A stretch of 42,326 nt of DNA, taken from positions 1-42,326 of the forward strand of contig JADGDY010000017.1 in assembly GCA_016744655.1 (NCBI GenBank), given 5' to 3'. This DNA is from Bacteroidales bacterium (GTDB lineage Bacteria > Bacteroidota > Bacteroidia > Bacteroidales > UBA12170). The position numbers were made by a program, and so were the translations under genes. The notes beneath the pieces are model-generated. The model was not told the DNA's origin. It ran no database searches and was given only the letters and a program-made list of their open reading frames with translations. Shown piece after piece: positions 9,716 to 19,491 of the stretch (position 1 is its first letter; the number at the start of each line of letters is the position of its first letter).

Positions 9716-10567
9716 CTATTCTATAAATATCTTCTTAACTATGCGTTCATTTGTCGATGAAATATTTAAGAAATAGAAACCTGCAGGTATATCTGAAAGA
9801 TCTAAAATGGTTTCACTAATACCATACTTCCTTATTAAATGGCCATTTATATCAGTTAGAGTGATAGCCAATAATTTTACTGTATTACTATTTTCAATTC
9901 TTAAATAGTTTTGCGCTGGAATAGGATAAATATTGATTTTATCTAGCTCTTCATTTTCTATAATTGAAACAGCATTTGTATCCGCAATCCCACATTCTAA
10001 ATAGCCTTTTTTATAATAAAATAGGTCTGTCTGGTAACCATAATTTTCACTTGGATAACTATAGCCTATTTCAGTCATACCTAGACCTTCTCCAAATGCT
10101 CTACTAATGAGTTCATGTTCAAAATCGTTTGTGCTAAGGGTAAATCCATTTGAAAGAACACCACAAAGATCATTATCAGTATCTATTATAGTGTCATAGG
10201 AGTACATACTCGTCTGATACTGAATCCAATAATCATATGATGAAATACTTGAATCTAGATTCCAAAGTGATAAAGTATCAGTTTCTGTGGAAAAATGATA
10301 TTCAAAATATGGTTCATCTCCCCAAATGATTTCTGACCAATACGAATCATGAAAACGTATGTAGTTTAAAGTATCATTATCAGCGGAATAATATTTCCCA
10401 ATTATTTTAATTCTATCTGCATTAGGAAGAATGTTTTCTCCTGTACTCTTAAAATGAAACTCATCATTAATTTCAAAATCAAAGACTTGATTAATAGTCA
10501 TTAATTCCTGAGCAGAGATGAAAATAGGAAAAAGAATCACTAAAATAACTGAATAGAATTTTCTCAT
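9716..10567 (-). CDS. Secreted T9SS-sorted protein of an undescribed paralogous family
   Basis: A 283-residue exported protein: signal peptide (about 1-19, ending FISAQ), a mature domain of about 185 residues, and a type IX C-terminal sorting domain (about 207-283) with NIYPIPAQNYLRI and DLSDIPAGFYFLNISS. The mature domain has no family I know, but it is clearly related to the protein at 37502-38317. Shared features are a VFDFEINDEFHF start (VYDYDIGDVFHI there), KYYSADNDTLNY (KYYSINGDTVFY there) and LFYYKKGYLECG (LVYYKKGDEEWG there). Two cysteines (CGVL and ECGI) may form a disulfide. The sorting domain implies surface attachment or release through T9SS. A good promoter lies directly upstream. 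Confidence 0.85.
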   Translation of the reverse strand: MRKFYSVILVILFPIFISAQELMTINQVFDFEINDEFHFKSTGENILPNADRIKIIGKYYSADNDTLNYIRFHDSYWSEIIWGDEPYFEYHFSTETDTLSLWNLDSSISSYDYWIQYQTSMYSYDTIIDTDNDLCGVLSNGFTLSTNDFEHELISRAFGEGLGMTEIGYSYPSENYGYQTDLFYYKKGYLECGIADTNAVSIIENEELDKINIYPIPAQNYLRIENSNTVKLLAITLTDINGHLIRKYGISETILDLSDIPAGFYFLNISSTNERIVKKIFIE

Positions 10568-10583
10568 TATTTCATATTTTAAC

Positions 10584-10614
10584 CAAAAATACCGATTTAT
10601 TTAATTAAAATCAA
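10584..10614 (-). promoter_or_regulatory. Bacteroidota promoter for the T9SS protein gene
   Basis: On the minus strand TTG (10614-10612) is followed after 20 bases by TATTTTTG (10591-10584), matching the TTG-N(17-23)-TAnnTTTG consensus. The expected transcript start is within about 15 bases of the ATG at 10567. Confidence 0.6.
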
Positions 10615-10778
10615 GATATATTAAATTAATTGTTAATAATACGTATAGAGTATATATTTTTATGAATTTTCTGTTATTAAAATCGATAATTAAAAGTAGC
10701 CAATTTGGTTTTCTGTGGGAGAGGTTTAACTATCGAATTCTGATTAATAACTGCAAACAAAAAACAACTAAATTTTCA

Positions 10779-10786
10779 TACTTTTG
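10779..10786 (+). promoter_or_regulatory. -7 element of hisS promoter
   Basis: TACTTTTG matches the TAnnTTTG -7 consensus and lies 23 bp before the hisS ATG. No clear -33 TTG is present at the expected spacing. Confidence 0.45.
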
Positions 10787-10809
10787 CAATCCTATTAAAA
10801 CAAGAACAA

Positions 10810-12177
10810 ATGGCACAACAAAAACCCAGTATACCTAAAGGAACTAGAGATTTCAATCCTAATGAAATGGCACGTCGTAACTATATATTCGATACCATTA
10901 GAAAGCATTTTAAACTTTATGGATTTAGTGCCATTGAAACTCCATCTATGGAGAACTTGTCGACCTTAATGGGAAAATATGGCGAGGAGGGTGATAAATT
11001 ATTATTCAAGGTCCTGAATTCGGGAGATTTCCTCTCGAAGGTTTCTGAGGAACAGTTGAACGAGAAAAATAGCAACAAACTCACCACCAAAATCAGTGAA
11101 AAAGGTTTACGTTATGATTTAACCGTACCATTTGCACGCTTTGTGGTTCAGCACCGCAACGAACTCACATTCCCATTTAAGCGTTATCAAATACAACCTG
11201 TTTGGCGTGCCGATCGTCCTCAAAAGGGCCGTTATCGTGAGTTTTATCAATGCGATGCTGATATGATTGGAAGTACCTCTTTGCTTAACGAAGTAGATTT
11301 AGTTCAATTAATTGATGACGTGTTTCAGGATTTAAGCATCAATGTTTCCATCAAACTCAATAACCGCAAAATACTAAGCGGAATTGCAGAATTTGTTGGT
11401 GAAGCAGATAAAATTATTGACATTACTGTGGCCATTGATAAATTAGACAAAATAGGATTAGAAGGTGTAAACAAGGAGATGGAAGCAAAAGGTGTTTTCC
11501 CAAAAGCCATTGAGCAGTTACAACCGATCATTAATTTATCTGGAACAAATTCAGAAAAGCTCGATACACTAAAAGAGCTATTAGCCAGCAGTGAGATTGG
11601 CGTAAAAGGAGTTGAGGAAATGAGTACCGTTCTTAACTATTTGGAAGCATTAGAAGTTAAAAGCGAAGTGGAACTAGACCTAACTTTAGCCCGTGGGCTC
11701 AATTATTACACAGGAACCATCTTCGAAGTAAAAGCTTTAGATGTTGCTATTGGCAGTATCACCGGAGGAGGCCGTTATGATGACCTTACTGGTATTTTTG
11801 GTATGCCTGATGTAAGTGGCGTTGGTATTTCTTTCGGAGCAGATAGAATTTATGATGTGTTGAACGAGTTAGATTTGTATCCTGAGCATACCGAGGATTC
11901 TGTACAAGTATTCTTTGTAAACTTTGGAAGTGATGAGGGAAAATATTGCCTTCCACTGGTTTCTAAGCTGCGAAAAAACGGTATCAATGCAGAGCTTTAT
12001 CCTGCCTCTGCAAAAATGAAAAAACAGATGAAGTATGCCAATGATAAAAATATTCCATTTGTGGTGATGATTGGTGGGAACGAAATGGAGAAAAATCTTC
12101 TTTCTGTAAAGAACATGGAATCTGGTGAGCAAAATGATATGAATCTTGAAGAATTAATAAATTTAATTAAGAGATAG
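10810..12177 (+). CDS. hisS: Histidine--tRNA ligase
   Basis: A 455-residue class II aminoacyl-tRNA synthetase that charges tRNA-His. Visible landmarks are [18 protein letters not shown] at the N terminus, [13 protein letters not shown], motif 2 [21 protein letters not shown], the histidine-specific stretch [28 protein letters not shown], and the motif 3 region [11 protein letters not shown]. The C-terminal ~90 residues form the anticodon-binding domain. The length fits the bacterial family. The gene is monocistronic. Its 3' end overlaps by 11 bp the end of the convergent TPR gene on the other strand, so no intergenic terminator separates them. Confidence 0.97.
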   Translation: MAQQKPSIPKGTRDFNPNEMARRNYIFDTIRKHFKLYGFSAIETPSMENLSTLMGKYGEEGDKLLFKVLNSGDFLSKVSEEQLNEKNSNKLTTKISEKGLRYDLTVPFARFVVQHRNELTFPFKRYQIQPVWRADRPQKGRYREFYQCDADMIGSTSLLNEVDLVQLIDDVFQDLSINVSIKLNNRKILSGIAEFVGEADKIIDITVAIDKLDKIGLEGVNKEMEAKGVFPKAIEQLQPIINLSGTNSEKLDTLKELLASSEIGVKGVEEMSTVLNYLEALEVKSEVELDLTLARGLNYYTGTIFEVKALDVAIGSITGGGRYDDLTGIFGMPDVSGVGISFGADRIYDVLNELDLYPEHTEDSVQVFFVNFGSDEGKYCLPLVSKLRKNGINAELYPASAKMKKQMKYANDKNIPFVVMIGGNEMEKNLLSVKNMESGEQNDMNLEELINLIKR

Positions 12178-14281
12178 TCTCAGTTTTTAATCTTTCTTTT
12201 CTGATAATGATATTACTTCTAATGCCTGAAAGATGAAAAAACATTAATTCCTCTATTTTTGTATCATTTTGGAGTTGTGAAATTGCTTGTTCTATGTTCA
12301 GTATGTCAGGAGTATTATTAATCATTTGCTTCTCTAAATAAGATGCCACAGAGAAAGATTCATCTTCCTGATCTTGACTCCAGTTTTTATTGAACAGCAT
12401 CAACTGATCGTCTTTCTGCAGCTGTACATGATGTACTTTTAGCTTTTGCTTAGATTCTGAATTTATAATTTTTGAAGGAGGTTTGAAATTCCAAACTTTT
12501 TTATTCCTTATTAATTCAGTTTGAATTCCAATATTTATGAATTCTAGTTCCATTTTTTTTGTGTCGAGACAAGAGAAATACATTTGAATACAACCAAATT
12601 CTGACTCATCAGATATAGGCTTATTCACCTCATGAATAAAGATTTTCATAAAAGACTCAACACTAGAGTATCTTTTGTCAAAATATATGTCATTCAACAT
12701 ATTATAAAGATACATACTGGTAAATGCACCTTTTATCTGCTGTTGTTCAACATTTACTACGGCCCAATACAGTTTGTTTCCAAGTTTACGTCCCCAAACA
12801 AATGAATTTTGAATGTTTTTTTCTGAATGGGAATGAAAATAAACCTGTTCGAATATTTTATCCAAATCAATGGTATCATTAAAAAAACTGTCCTGTAAAG
12901 ATCTAGCAAACTCTAATTCTTTGGAGGTACTTAATTCAAATTTTTTAAGCTTTTTATGACTCTTAGTAATATCGTGATAACTCTTATTCAACTTTTCGTG
13001 CAGCTCCTCAATCCTCCTTAATTTCCTAAAAAGAAGAATTAAAACACCCATCAGTATAACCAAACTAATAATAATAATCACCAAAGTGGATATTACATTT
13101 GTTACTTGTTTTTCTTTTAACTGATTCTCTGTACTTAGCAGCTTTATTTCAGTTTCATTTCGTTCATATTCATATTCTGACTGGATTTTAGAAAGCACAT
13201 TGTTATTGGTAGCTCTATTTAAACTATCTCTCATAAAATGATACTTCTTAAAATAAGACAAAGCCTTGGAGTCATTTCCCATTCCAGCATAAGAGTCGGA
13301 AAGCAAATCATAGGTTTCCATCTCCAAATCTACATCGGATATGAGTTTCGAAATTCTCAAACATTCAAAGGCGTATTTCAATGAACTTTCATATTCTCCA
13401 AGAAAATAATGACTATAAGATAAATTATAATTATCCATTTGAAGCTCCATCTGATTACCTACTCTTGTATGGTATTGAAGGTTTTCCAAAAACAGTTCCA
13501 TCCCTTTGTCAATCTGATTATTCATGGCATATAGCATTCCTATAGCAGTCTTGTTAAGGGCTATTCTGTCGGTATTTTCAATGCTTTTATTTATAGAAAG
13601 TGCTTTCTGAGCATAGATTAAACCACTATCATTCTGTCCTAAATTTTTAAATGCAATAGCAATATTATGATAGAAAGTTCCCTGATCAAAAAGGTTTTCA
13701 CTTTCAACGGCTAACTTCAATCCTTTCTTACAATATTCTAATTCCTTATCATGATTCCCCCGATACTGATATACCTGGCTGATATTATTATATGAATCCA
13801 TTAAAAATTTCTTGTCGCCTAGAAATAAACCAATTCTATAAGCTTCATTATAATAATAGATGGCACTATCGAAAATATTGAGTTGGTGAAAAGCATATCC
13901 CAGTTTATCATAGCCAGAGACCAATGCATTAGAATCACCAATTTCAATAAGAAGTTTAATTAATTGATGCTGAGAAGGAATGTATTTCTTATTATAACCC
14001 AGTCTACTCAAGGTTCTATTATTCAACAATAAAACTGATGCCTTCTGTTCCAAATCTCCTTCGAGCATATAGTAACGAAGAGCCATATTTGAATATACAA
14101 CAGCACTATCATATAGTTTTTCATCATAGTAATTTTGAGCAATTTCTTGATGAATACTAGCTTCTTCTAAAAGGGTGATTTTAGGATGCTTTAAGAATAA
14201 TTTAAGGCTATCTGTATTTGTTGCTACCGAAGTAAATTGGATAGCAAAAAGTAAGATGAAAAATATATGCGTCTTCTTCAT
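12167..14281 (-). CDS. TPR membrane receptor with degenerate SpoIIE/PP2C-like domain
   Basis: A 704-residue protein. The frame is open to an upstream ATG at 14329, but the ATG at 14281 opens a normal signal peptide ([16 protein letters not shown]) and is preferred. Residues about 25-370 form tetratricopeptide repeats ([27 protein letters not shown] and others), presumably periplasmic. A coiled coil leads into one membrane helix (about 396-418), then a cytoplasmic coiled linker. The last ~240 residues align with the SpoIIE-type phosphatase layout found in Bacteroidota TPR receptors: ARSLQDSFF for the AxxIQ entry helix, then [16 protein letters not shown] for PGAFMS...LNEI. The metal-binding motifs are lost: the position of DCTGHG reads NVEQQQ, and that of SDG reads NKN. 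It is probably a binding domain or pseudophosphatase. Confidence 0.78.
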   Translation of the reverse strand: MKKTHIFFILLFAIQFTSVATNTDSLKLFLKHPKITLLEEASIHQEIAQNYYDEKLYDSAVVYSNMALRYYMLEGDLEQKASVLLLNNRTLSRLGYNKKYIPSQHQLIKLLIEIGDSNALVSGYDKLGYAFHQLNIFDSAIYYYNEAYRIGLFLGDKKFLMDSYNNISQVYQYRGNHDKELEYCKKGLKLAVESENLFDQGTFYHNIAIAFKNLGQNDSGLIYAQKALSINKSIENTDRIALNKTAIGMLYAMNNQIDKGMELFLENLQYHTRVGNQMELQMDNYNLSYSHYFLGEYESSLKYAFECLRISKLISDVDLEMETYDLLSDSYAGMGNDSKALSYFKKYHFMRDSLNRATNNNVLSKIQSEYEYERNETEIKLLSTENQLKEKQVTNVISTLVIIIISLVILMGVLILLFRKLRRIEELHEKLNKSYHDITKSHKKLKKFELSTSKELEFARSLQDSFFNDTIDLDKIFEQVYFHSHSEKNIQNSFVWGRKLGNKLYWAVVNVEQQQIKGAFTSMYLYNMLNDIYFDKRYSSVESFMKIFIHEVNKPISDESEFGCIQMYFSCLDTKKMELEFINIGIQTELIRNKKVWNFKPPSKIINSESKQKLKVHHVQLQKDDQLMLFNKNWSQDQEDESFSVASYLEKQMINNTPDILNIEQAISQLQNDTKIEELMFFHLSGIRSNIIIRKERLKTETIS

Positions 14282-14356
14282 ATACAAGAATGATAAAATT
14301 CTAATCGTCAAATATATGGAAAAATGCAATATTATAGACTCCTATAAAGCTTTCAG

Positions 14357-15442
14357 TTATTCTTTATATTTCTTTGACTGACGAAGAATAGATTCCTTGT
14401 GAACCAACTGCAATACTTTCAACAAAAATTCTTTGTTGATTCCCTGAGTCTCACCATTCTCCACTCTATCCATTAGGATATTCGACCACCGTTTTACTTG
14501 GTAAATGGCGATATTATTATTCTTTTTATATTCACCTACCTCATCAATAATCTTAAACCTTTGAGCAAGTGTTTCAATAAGAACTCCATCGAGTTTGTCA
14601 ATCTCCGAGCGATATTCTTCTAGTTTATGTTGAAAATCGTAATTCCCTTTCTGTCTCCTTACCACTAATTGGTCTATCATTGCACCAAGACTTTCTGGAG
14701 TTAGCTGTTGAGCAGCATCGGTATATGCTTTATCAGGATTGATATGACTTTCAATCATTAAGCCATTCATATCTAAATCGAGGGCACGTTGAGCCACATC
14801 GAAAAGCAAATCTCTTTTTCCAGCAATATGGCTAGGGTCAACAATAATTGGAAGTTTTGGCACGCGTCTTTTTAATTCAATTGGAACTTCCCACATGGGT
14901 GCATTTCTGTATGGGGAGCGTTTCAAAAAATCGAATCCTCTATGTATGGCCATTAATTTCTTAATCCCAGATTGATTAATGCGTTCCAAAGCTCCTAACC
15001 ATAATGAAACATCTGGATTTAAAGGGTTTTTCACCATTACAGGAATATCAACTCCTTTTAATGAATCAGCTATTTCTTGAACAGAGAAAGGATTCACCAC
15101 TGTTCTGGCACCAATCCATAGCATGTCAACACCATATTTTAATGCCAATTCCACATGTTTGGGTTGGGCTACCTCAGTTGCTGTTTTTAATGAGGTCATT
15201 GATTTAACCGTCTGTAGCCATTTTAAGGCCACTTCTCCCATTCCCTCAAATGAATTAGGTCTTGTCCGTGGTTTCCACACACCTGCTCTAAAAACCTTCA
15301 CCTTCCCCAAAGCTTCTATCTGCTTAGCAGTTGCTAAGGTTTGCTCTTCGGTTTCTGCGCTACATGGCCCACTTATGTATAAGGGTTGTCGACCCTCATT
15401 ACACCATTCCTCTAAAGGTAAAATATCCAATTCATGACTCAT
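14357..15442 (-). CDS. Bifunctional DAHP synthase / chorismate mutase (type II)
   Basis: A 361-residue enzyme of aromatic amino acid synthesis. The N-terminal ~265 residues are a class I DAHP synthase of the AroA(G) type: PLYISGPCSAETEEQ, FRAGVWKPRTRPNSFEG, MLWIGARTVVNPFSVQ, KNPLNPD, DPSHIAGKRD and GLMIESH. It condenses PEP and erythrose-4-phosphate. The C-terminal ~90 residues (from about 275) are an AroQ-type chorismate mutase (LEEYRSEIDKLDGVLIETLAQRFKIIDEVGEYK), turning chorismate into prephenate; in relatives this domain also serves feedback control. The frame extends upstream to 15502, but the Met at 15442 gives the family N terminus (MSHELDILPLEEW). The TPR receptor gene follows 75 bp downstream on the same strand. 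Confidence 0.93.
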   Translation of the reverse strand: MSHELDILPLEEWCNEGRQPLYISGPCSAETEEQTLATAKQIEALGKVKVFRAGVWKPRTRPNSFEGMGEVALKWLQTVKSMTSLKTATEVAQPKHVELALKYGVDMLWIGARTVVNPFSVQEIADSLKGVDIPVMVKNPLNPDVSLWLGALERINQSGIKKLMAIHRGFDFLKRSPYRNAPMWEVPIELKRRVPKLPIIVDPSHIAGKRDLLFDVAQRALDLDMNGLMIESHINPDKAYTDAAQQLTPESLGAMIDQLVVRRQKGNYDFQHKLEEYRSEIDKLDGVLIETLAQRFKIIDEVGEYKKNNNIAIYQVKRWSNILMDRVENGETQGINKEFLLKVLQLVHKESILRQSKKYKE

Positions 15443-15446
15443 GGGG

Positions 15447-15454
15447 CAAAAGTA
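15447..15454 (-). promoter_or_regulatory. -7 element abutting the DAHP synthase start
   Basis: On the minus strand TACTTTTG ends 4 bases before the chosen ATG (15442). If it is the real -7 element, the transcript would begin at or next to the start codon and be leaderless. No TTG lies at the normal -33 spacing, so this is tentative. Confidence 0.35.
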
Positions 15455-15538
15455 ATCATTATTTACAAGCTGTGTTCCACATTTACAACTGGCTTTCCTC
15501 AAAAAGCCCTACCTTTACCCACCAATAAAAAACAAGAT

Positions 15539-18322
15539 ATGCCAACACCTAAACGACTATATTTATTAGATGCTTATGCACTAATCTACAGAGCTTATTA
15601 TGCTTTAAATAGAAACCCAAGAATCAATTCCAAAGGACTCAATACTTCTGCAATATTAGGCTTTGCCAATACATTGCTCGAGGTTATTCAGAATGAAAAG
15701 CCTGATTATATGGCTGTTGTTTTCGACCCTAAAGGGCTTACATTTAGAAGTGATATTTTTCCTGAATACAAAGCCAATAGAGACAAAACTCCTGAAGATA
15801 TTGTTGCTGCTATTCCTTATATTAAAAGTTTGATTGATGGTTTTAATGTAGAACGTATTGAAGTAGAGAAATATGAAGCCGATGATGTTATTGGAACACT
15901 ATCCAAAAAAGCGGAAAAAGCAGGTCTTCATACTTATATGATGACTCCTGATAAGGATTATGGTCAGTTGGTGAGTGAAAATATCTTCATGGTAAAACCT
16001 GCCAAAAGCGGAAATCCAGCTCAGGTATTGGGGCCAAATGAAATTTGTGAGAACTTTGGAGTAAAAAGACCGGAACAGGTTATCGATTTCTTAGGAATGA
16101 GTGGGGATGCAGTGGATAATATTCCTGGAATTCAGGGTGTAGGTCCTGTTACTGCCCGAAAACTCATTGCACAATTTGATTCGGTTGAAAACATGGTAGA
16201 GCATGTGGATGAAATTAAAAACCCAAAACTAAAAGATAAAGTCGCCAATGCCATTGATGCGGTATTGCTTTCTAAAAAACTAGCTACCATAGAACTGAAT
16301 GTTCCGGTTGAGTTAGAATTAGATAAGCTTCTAATGAAAGAGCCTAAAAAAGATGAATTAATCCCACTTTTGACTGAATTAGAATTTAGGACTTTTGCCA
16401 AACGTATTTTTGGTGAATCAGTAGCTCCGGCAGCTGCTCTAAGTGCTGGAATGCAAACTGATTTATTTGGAGGCGCCGAAGAAACTGTAGAAGAATTCGC
16501 CACCACACTCAAAACCATTGACGATGTGGAACATAAATATGAGGTAGCAGATACGCCAGAGAAACGAGCAAAACTAATAGAAACCCTAAATAGTGCCATG
16601 GCTTTTTGTTTCGATACAGAAACCACTGGCTTGGATTCACTAACTGATGAGTTGGTGGGTATTTCTTTTTCTTTCAATCCTCATACTGGAGTTTACGTTC
16701 CTCTTCCAACTGATTTAGAGGAGGCTAAAAAAATAGTTCTTGAGTTTAAATCAGCATTTGAGTCGGACAAGATTGGGAAAATCGGTCAGAATTTAAAGTT
16801 CGACATGGCTTTTCTGGCTTCTTATGGAATTGAGGTAGAAGGACAGCTTTTCGATACCATGATTGCCCATTATCTGCTTCAACCTGATATGCGACATAAT
16901 ATGGATTTATTATCTGAGACTTATCTCAACTATAAACCCATGAGTATTGAATCCCTAATAGGTAAAAAAGGGAAAAACCAAAAAAGCATGAGAGATGTGG
17001 ATTTGGAAACCATTACCAAATATGCCGCTGAAGATGCTGATATTACCCTCCAACTCAAAATGCATTTTGAACCTTTATTGGCAGAGAAAAACCTTTTAGA
17101 TTTATTTGCCGAGGTAGAAATGCCATTGGTTAAGGTTTTAGCGGAAATGGAAAGAAATGGAGTGAAACTAGACGTTGCTGCATTGGCAAAATTCTCAGAG
17201 GAGTTGGGTAGAGACATTAAAATTCTAGAAACTCAAATTCATGAACATGCGGGAGAGTCATTCAATATAGCCTCCCCAAGACAATTAGGAGACATCTTAT
17301 TTGGTAAGATGAAACTGTCAGAAAAAGCTAAAAAAACCAAGACAGGCCAATATAGTACTGGTGAAGAAATCTTAGTGAAATTAGAGGGTAAACATGCCAT
17401 TATTAGAGATATTCTCGATTATCGTTCCCTCACCAAACTAAAATCTACTTATGTGGATGCGCTACCCGAATTAGTGAGCAAATACGATAATAGAATCCAT
17501 ACCAGTTATAACCAAACTGTAGCTGCAACTGGTCGATTGAGTTCTACAAATCCTAATCTTCAGAATATTCCTATTAGAACTATTAAAGGAAAAGAAATTA
17601 GAAGAGCCTTTGTTCCTAAAGATGATGAGCACATCCTTTTTGCCGCGGATTATTCTCAAGTGGAGTTACGCATTATTGCTAGCATGAGTGGTGACGAAGC
17701 CATGATTAGCGATTTTAATGAAGGAATAGATATTCATACAGCTACCGCAAGTCGTGTTTACGATGTGAAATTAGAAGATGTAAGTAGCGATATCAGAAGA
17801 AATGCGAAAACCGTAAACTTTGGAATTATCTATGGAATTTCGGCCTTTGGGTTAAGCGAAAGGCTTGGTATTCCTCGAAAGGAATCGAAAACCATCATCG
17901 AAAACTATTTTGAGAAATACAATGGTATCAAATCTTTTATGGATTCTTGTGTGGAGTTTGCTAAGGAAAAAGGATATGTGGAAACCTTAATGGGTCGACG
18001 TAGATATTTAAAAGACATCACCTCAAGAAATGCCATCGTTAGAGGATTTGCTGAACGAAATGCCATTAATGCTCCTATTCAAGGTTCATCGGCTGATATG
18101 ATTAAAGTAGCCATGATTCGTGTTTATGAGGCCATGAAAAAAGCCGGATTGAAATCGAAAATGATTTTGCAAGTACACGATGAATTGGTATTTGACGCTA
18201 GAAAAGAGGAGCTCGCTGAACTACAAATCATAGTAGAAAAAGAAATGCGAGAAGCTTTGGAATTAAGAGTTCCGGTGGTTGTTGAGATGAATACTGGTGA
18301 AAATTGGTTGGATGCGCATTAA
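15539..18322 (+). CDS. polA: DNA polymerase I
   Basis: A 927-residue polymerase with three domains. The 5'-3' exonuclease (about 1-290) shows LLDAYALIYRAYYAL, EADDVIGTL and GMSGDAVDNIPGI. The 3'-5' proofreading exonuclease (about 345-540) keeps all three motifs: FDTETTGLD, GQNLKFDMAF and YAAEDADITL, so it should be active, unlike several Gram-positive homologues. The polymerase carries motif A FAADYSQVELRIIA, motif B RRNAKTVNFGIIYGI and motif C LQVHDELVFD. It fills gaps, removes RNA primers and serves repair. The frame is open back to 15434, but those extra residues lie in the divergent promoter region, and the ATG at 15539 starts the conserved sequence. TACCTTTA at 15509-15516 is near the -7 consensus. 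Confidence 0.97.
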   Translation: MPTPKRLYLLDAYALIYRAYYALNRNPRINSKGLNTSAILGFANTLLEVIQNEKPDYMAVVFDPKGLTFRSDIFPEYKANRDKTPEDIVAAIPYIKSLIDGFNVERIEVEKYEADDVIGTLSKKAEKAGLHTYMMTPDKDYGQLVSENIFMVKPAKSGNPAQVLGPNEICENFGVKRPEQVIDFLGMSGDAVDNIPGIQGVGPVTARKLIAQFDSVENMVEHVDEIKNPKLKDKVANAIDAVLLSKKLATIELNVPVELELDKLLMKEPKKDELIPLLTELEFRTFAKRIFGESVAPAAALSAGMQTDLFGGAEETVEEFATTLKTIDDVEHKYEVADTPEKRAKLIETLNSAMAFCFDTETTGLDSLTDELVGISFSFNPHTGVYVPLPTDLEEAKKIVLEFKSAFESDKIGKIGQNLKFDMAFLASYGIEVEGQLFDTMIAHYLLQPDMRHNMDLLSETYLNYKPMSIESLIGKKGKNQKSMRDVDLETITKYAAEDADITLQLKMHFEPLLAEKNLLDLFAEVEMPLVKVLAEMERNGVKLDVAALAKFSEELGRDIKILETQIHEHAGESFNIASPRQLGDILFGKMKLSEKAKKTKTGQYSTGEEILVKLEGKHAIIRDILDYRSLTKLKSTYVDALPELVSKYDNRIHTSYNQTVAATGRLSSTNPNLQNIPIRTIKGKEIRRAFVPKDDEHILFAADYSQVELRIIASMSGDEAMISDFNEGIDIHTATASRVYDVKLEDVSSDIRRNAKTVNFGIIYGISAFGLSERLGIPRKESKTIIENYFEKYNGIKSFMDSCVEFAKEKGYVETLMGRRRYLKDITSRNAIVRGFAERNAINAPIQGSSADMIKVAMIRVYEAMKKAGLKSKMILQVHDELVFDARKEELAELQIIVEKEMREALELRVPVVVEMNTGENWLDAH

Positions 18323-18339
18323 TACCTAAACTTATTGTA

Positions 18340-19314
18340 ATGTCTAAGAAACTTCGAAACCTGTTTTTTGTAATTCTGGCAGTATTGCTAATGATTGCTG
18401 GATACTTTTCCTATTTCTTTATATCAAATGATGCTCCCATCATTAAAGGTGAAGTTATTCGAGAAGTGAATTATAAAAGTAATCTGGATTTAGACATTTA
18501 CATGCCGACCCAAGTTGTATTTGAGAAGAATCCTGTTGTGGTTTTCTACCATGGTGGAGCATGGATAGGAGGTGCTAAAGAAGCCATCAATATCAATCGT
18601 TTTAATGAAGCCATCAATAAGTTACGCGAAAAAGGATATGCGGTTATCAGTGTGAATTACACACTTGCTAGCAGAGAACAATCTCCTTTTCCTTCTTGTA
18701 TTGTGGATGCTTTTGATGCTATTAAATGGGTAGAAAACCATGCAGATGAATATCAATTTGATTTAAATAATGTGGGTGTTTTTGGGGAGTCTGCAGGAGC
18801 ACATATTGCTCTAATGGCAGCTTTTGCTAATGTTAATGATTTTGCTCCAAATTCTAAGTCGAATATTGAAATAGATTATGTGGTAGATGTTTATGGACCT
18901 ACTCACTTAGAAAGTGTGTATGAGTCAAATTTAGTGGATAGCATTACTACCATCATCGAAAGGGCGCCTAAAAGATTACAAGCCTGTATCAATATACCAG
19001 AGCAACTATTTGGTTTCAATCCTAAAGAAGATAGCATTAGAACCAAAGAATTTGCGGCTAAATATTCACCATTAAACTATATTCATTCTGAGATTCCTCC
19101 TCTTCTTATCATTCATGGAAATAAAGACAGAATAGTTCCTATCCAACAATCATATCTACTCATTGCGGAACTCAAAAATCAAGGAATTTCTTATGAATAT
19201 CACGAGGTTGAAAATATGGACCATGCTTTTATTGACACTAGCAAAGAGCAAAAAACTGAAGTTCAGTCTTGGATTTCAACTTTTATATTAGAGCAATACA
19301 ATTTCGACAAATAG
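18340..19314 (+). CDS. Alpha/beta hydrolase (esterase/lipase-like), membrane-anchored
   Basis: A 324-residue hydrolase. Residues about 7-28 form a hydrophobic signal anchor, so the enzyme likely faces the periplasm. The oxyanion-hole motif HGGAW (71-75), nucleophile elbow GESAG (Ser151), an Asp in GNKDRIVP and a His in DHAFID complete a serine-hydrolase triad of the hormone-sensitive-lipase/BD-FAE type (PF20434-like). Such enzymes cleave short-chain esters, including acetylated sugars; the substrate here is unknown. The ATG at 18340 lies 17 bp after polA; the upstream in-frame codon at 18304 would overlap polA and is not used. Probably read through from polA, or from an internal promoter. Confidence 0.85.
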   Translation: MSKKLRNLFFVILAVLLMIAGYFSYFFISNDAPIIKGEVIREVNYKSNLDLDIYMPTQVVFEKNPVVVFYHGGAWIGGAKEAININRFNEAINKLREKGYAVISVNYTLASREQSPFPSCIVDAFDAIKWVENHADEYQFDLNNVGVFGESAGAHIALMAAFANVNDFAPNSKSNIEIDYVVDVYGPTHLESVYESNLVDSITTIIERAPKRLQACINIPEQLFGFNPKEDSIRTKEFAAKYSPLNYIHSEIPPLLIIHGNKDRIVPIQQSYLLIAELKNQGISYEYHEVENMDHAFIDTSKEQKTEVQSWISTFILEQYNFDK

Positions 19315-19442
19315 TGATTGCCCAAAAAGTCCAATTTTGTCCTTACGCCCTTTAATAAAAAATATTTAGAGTCTTCTAGCTTAGAATTTTTCCAAATTAC
19401 TGATATATGCAGGTATAGACAGTGCTTAAGGCTTAACTTTTA

Positions 19443-19450
19443 TATCTTTG
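19443..19450 (+). promoter_or_regulatory. -7 element of M28 peptidase promoter
   Basis: TATCTTTG matches TAnnTTTG and lies 41 bp before the ATG at 19492. No convincing -33 TTG. Confidence 0.45.
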
Positions 19451-19491
19451 GGATTACTTTTTTCAATAGAAAAATCACAAACACACATATC

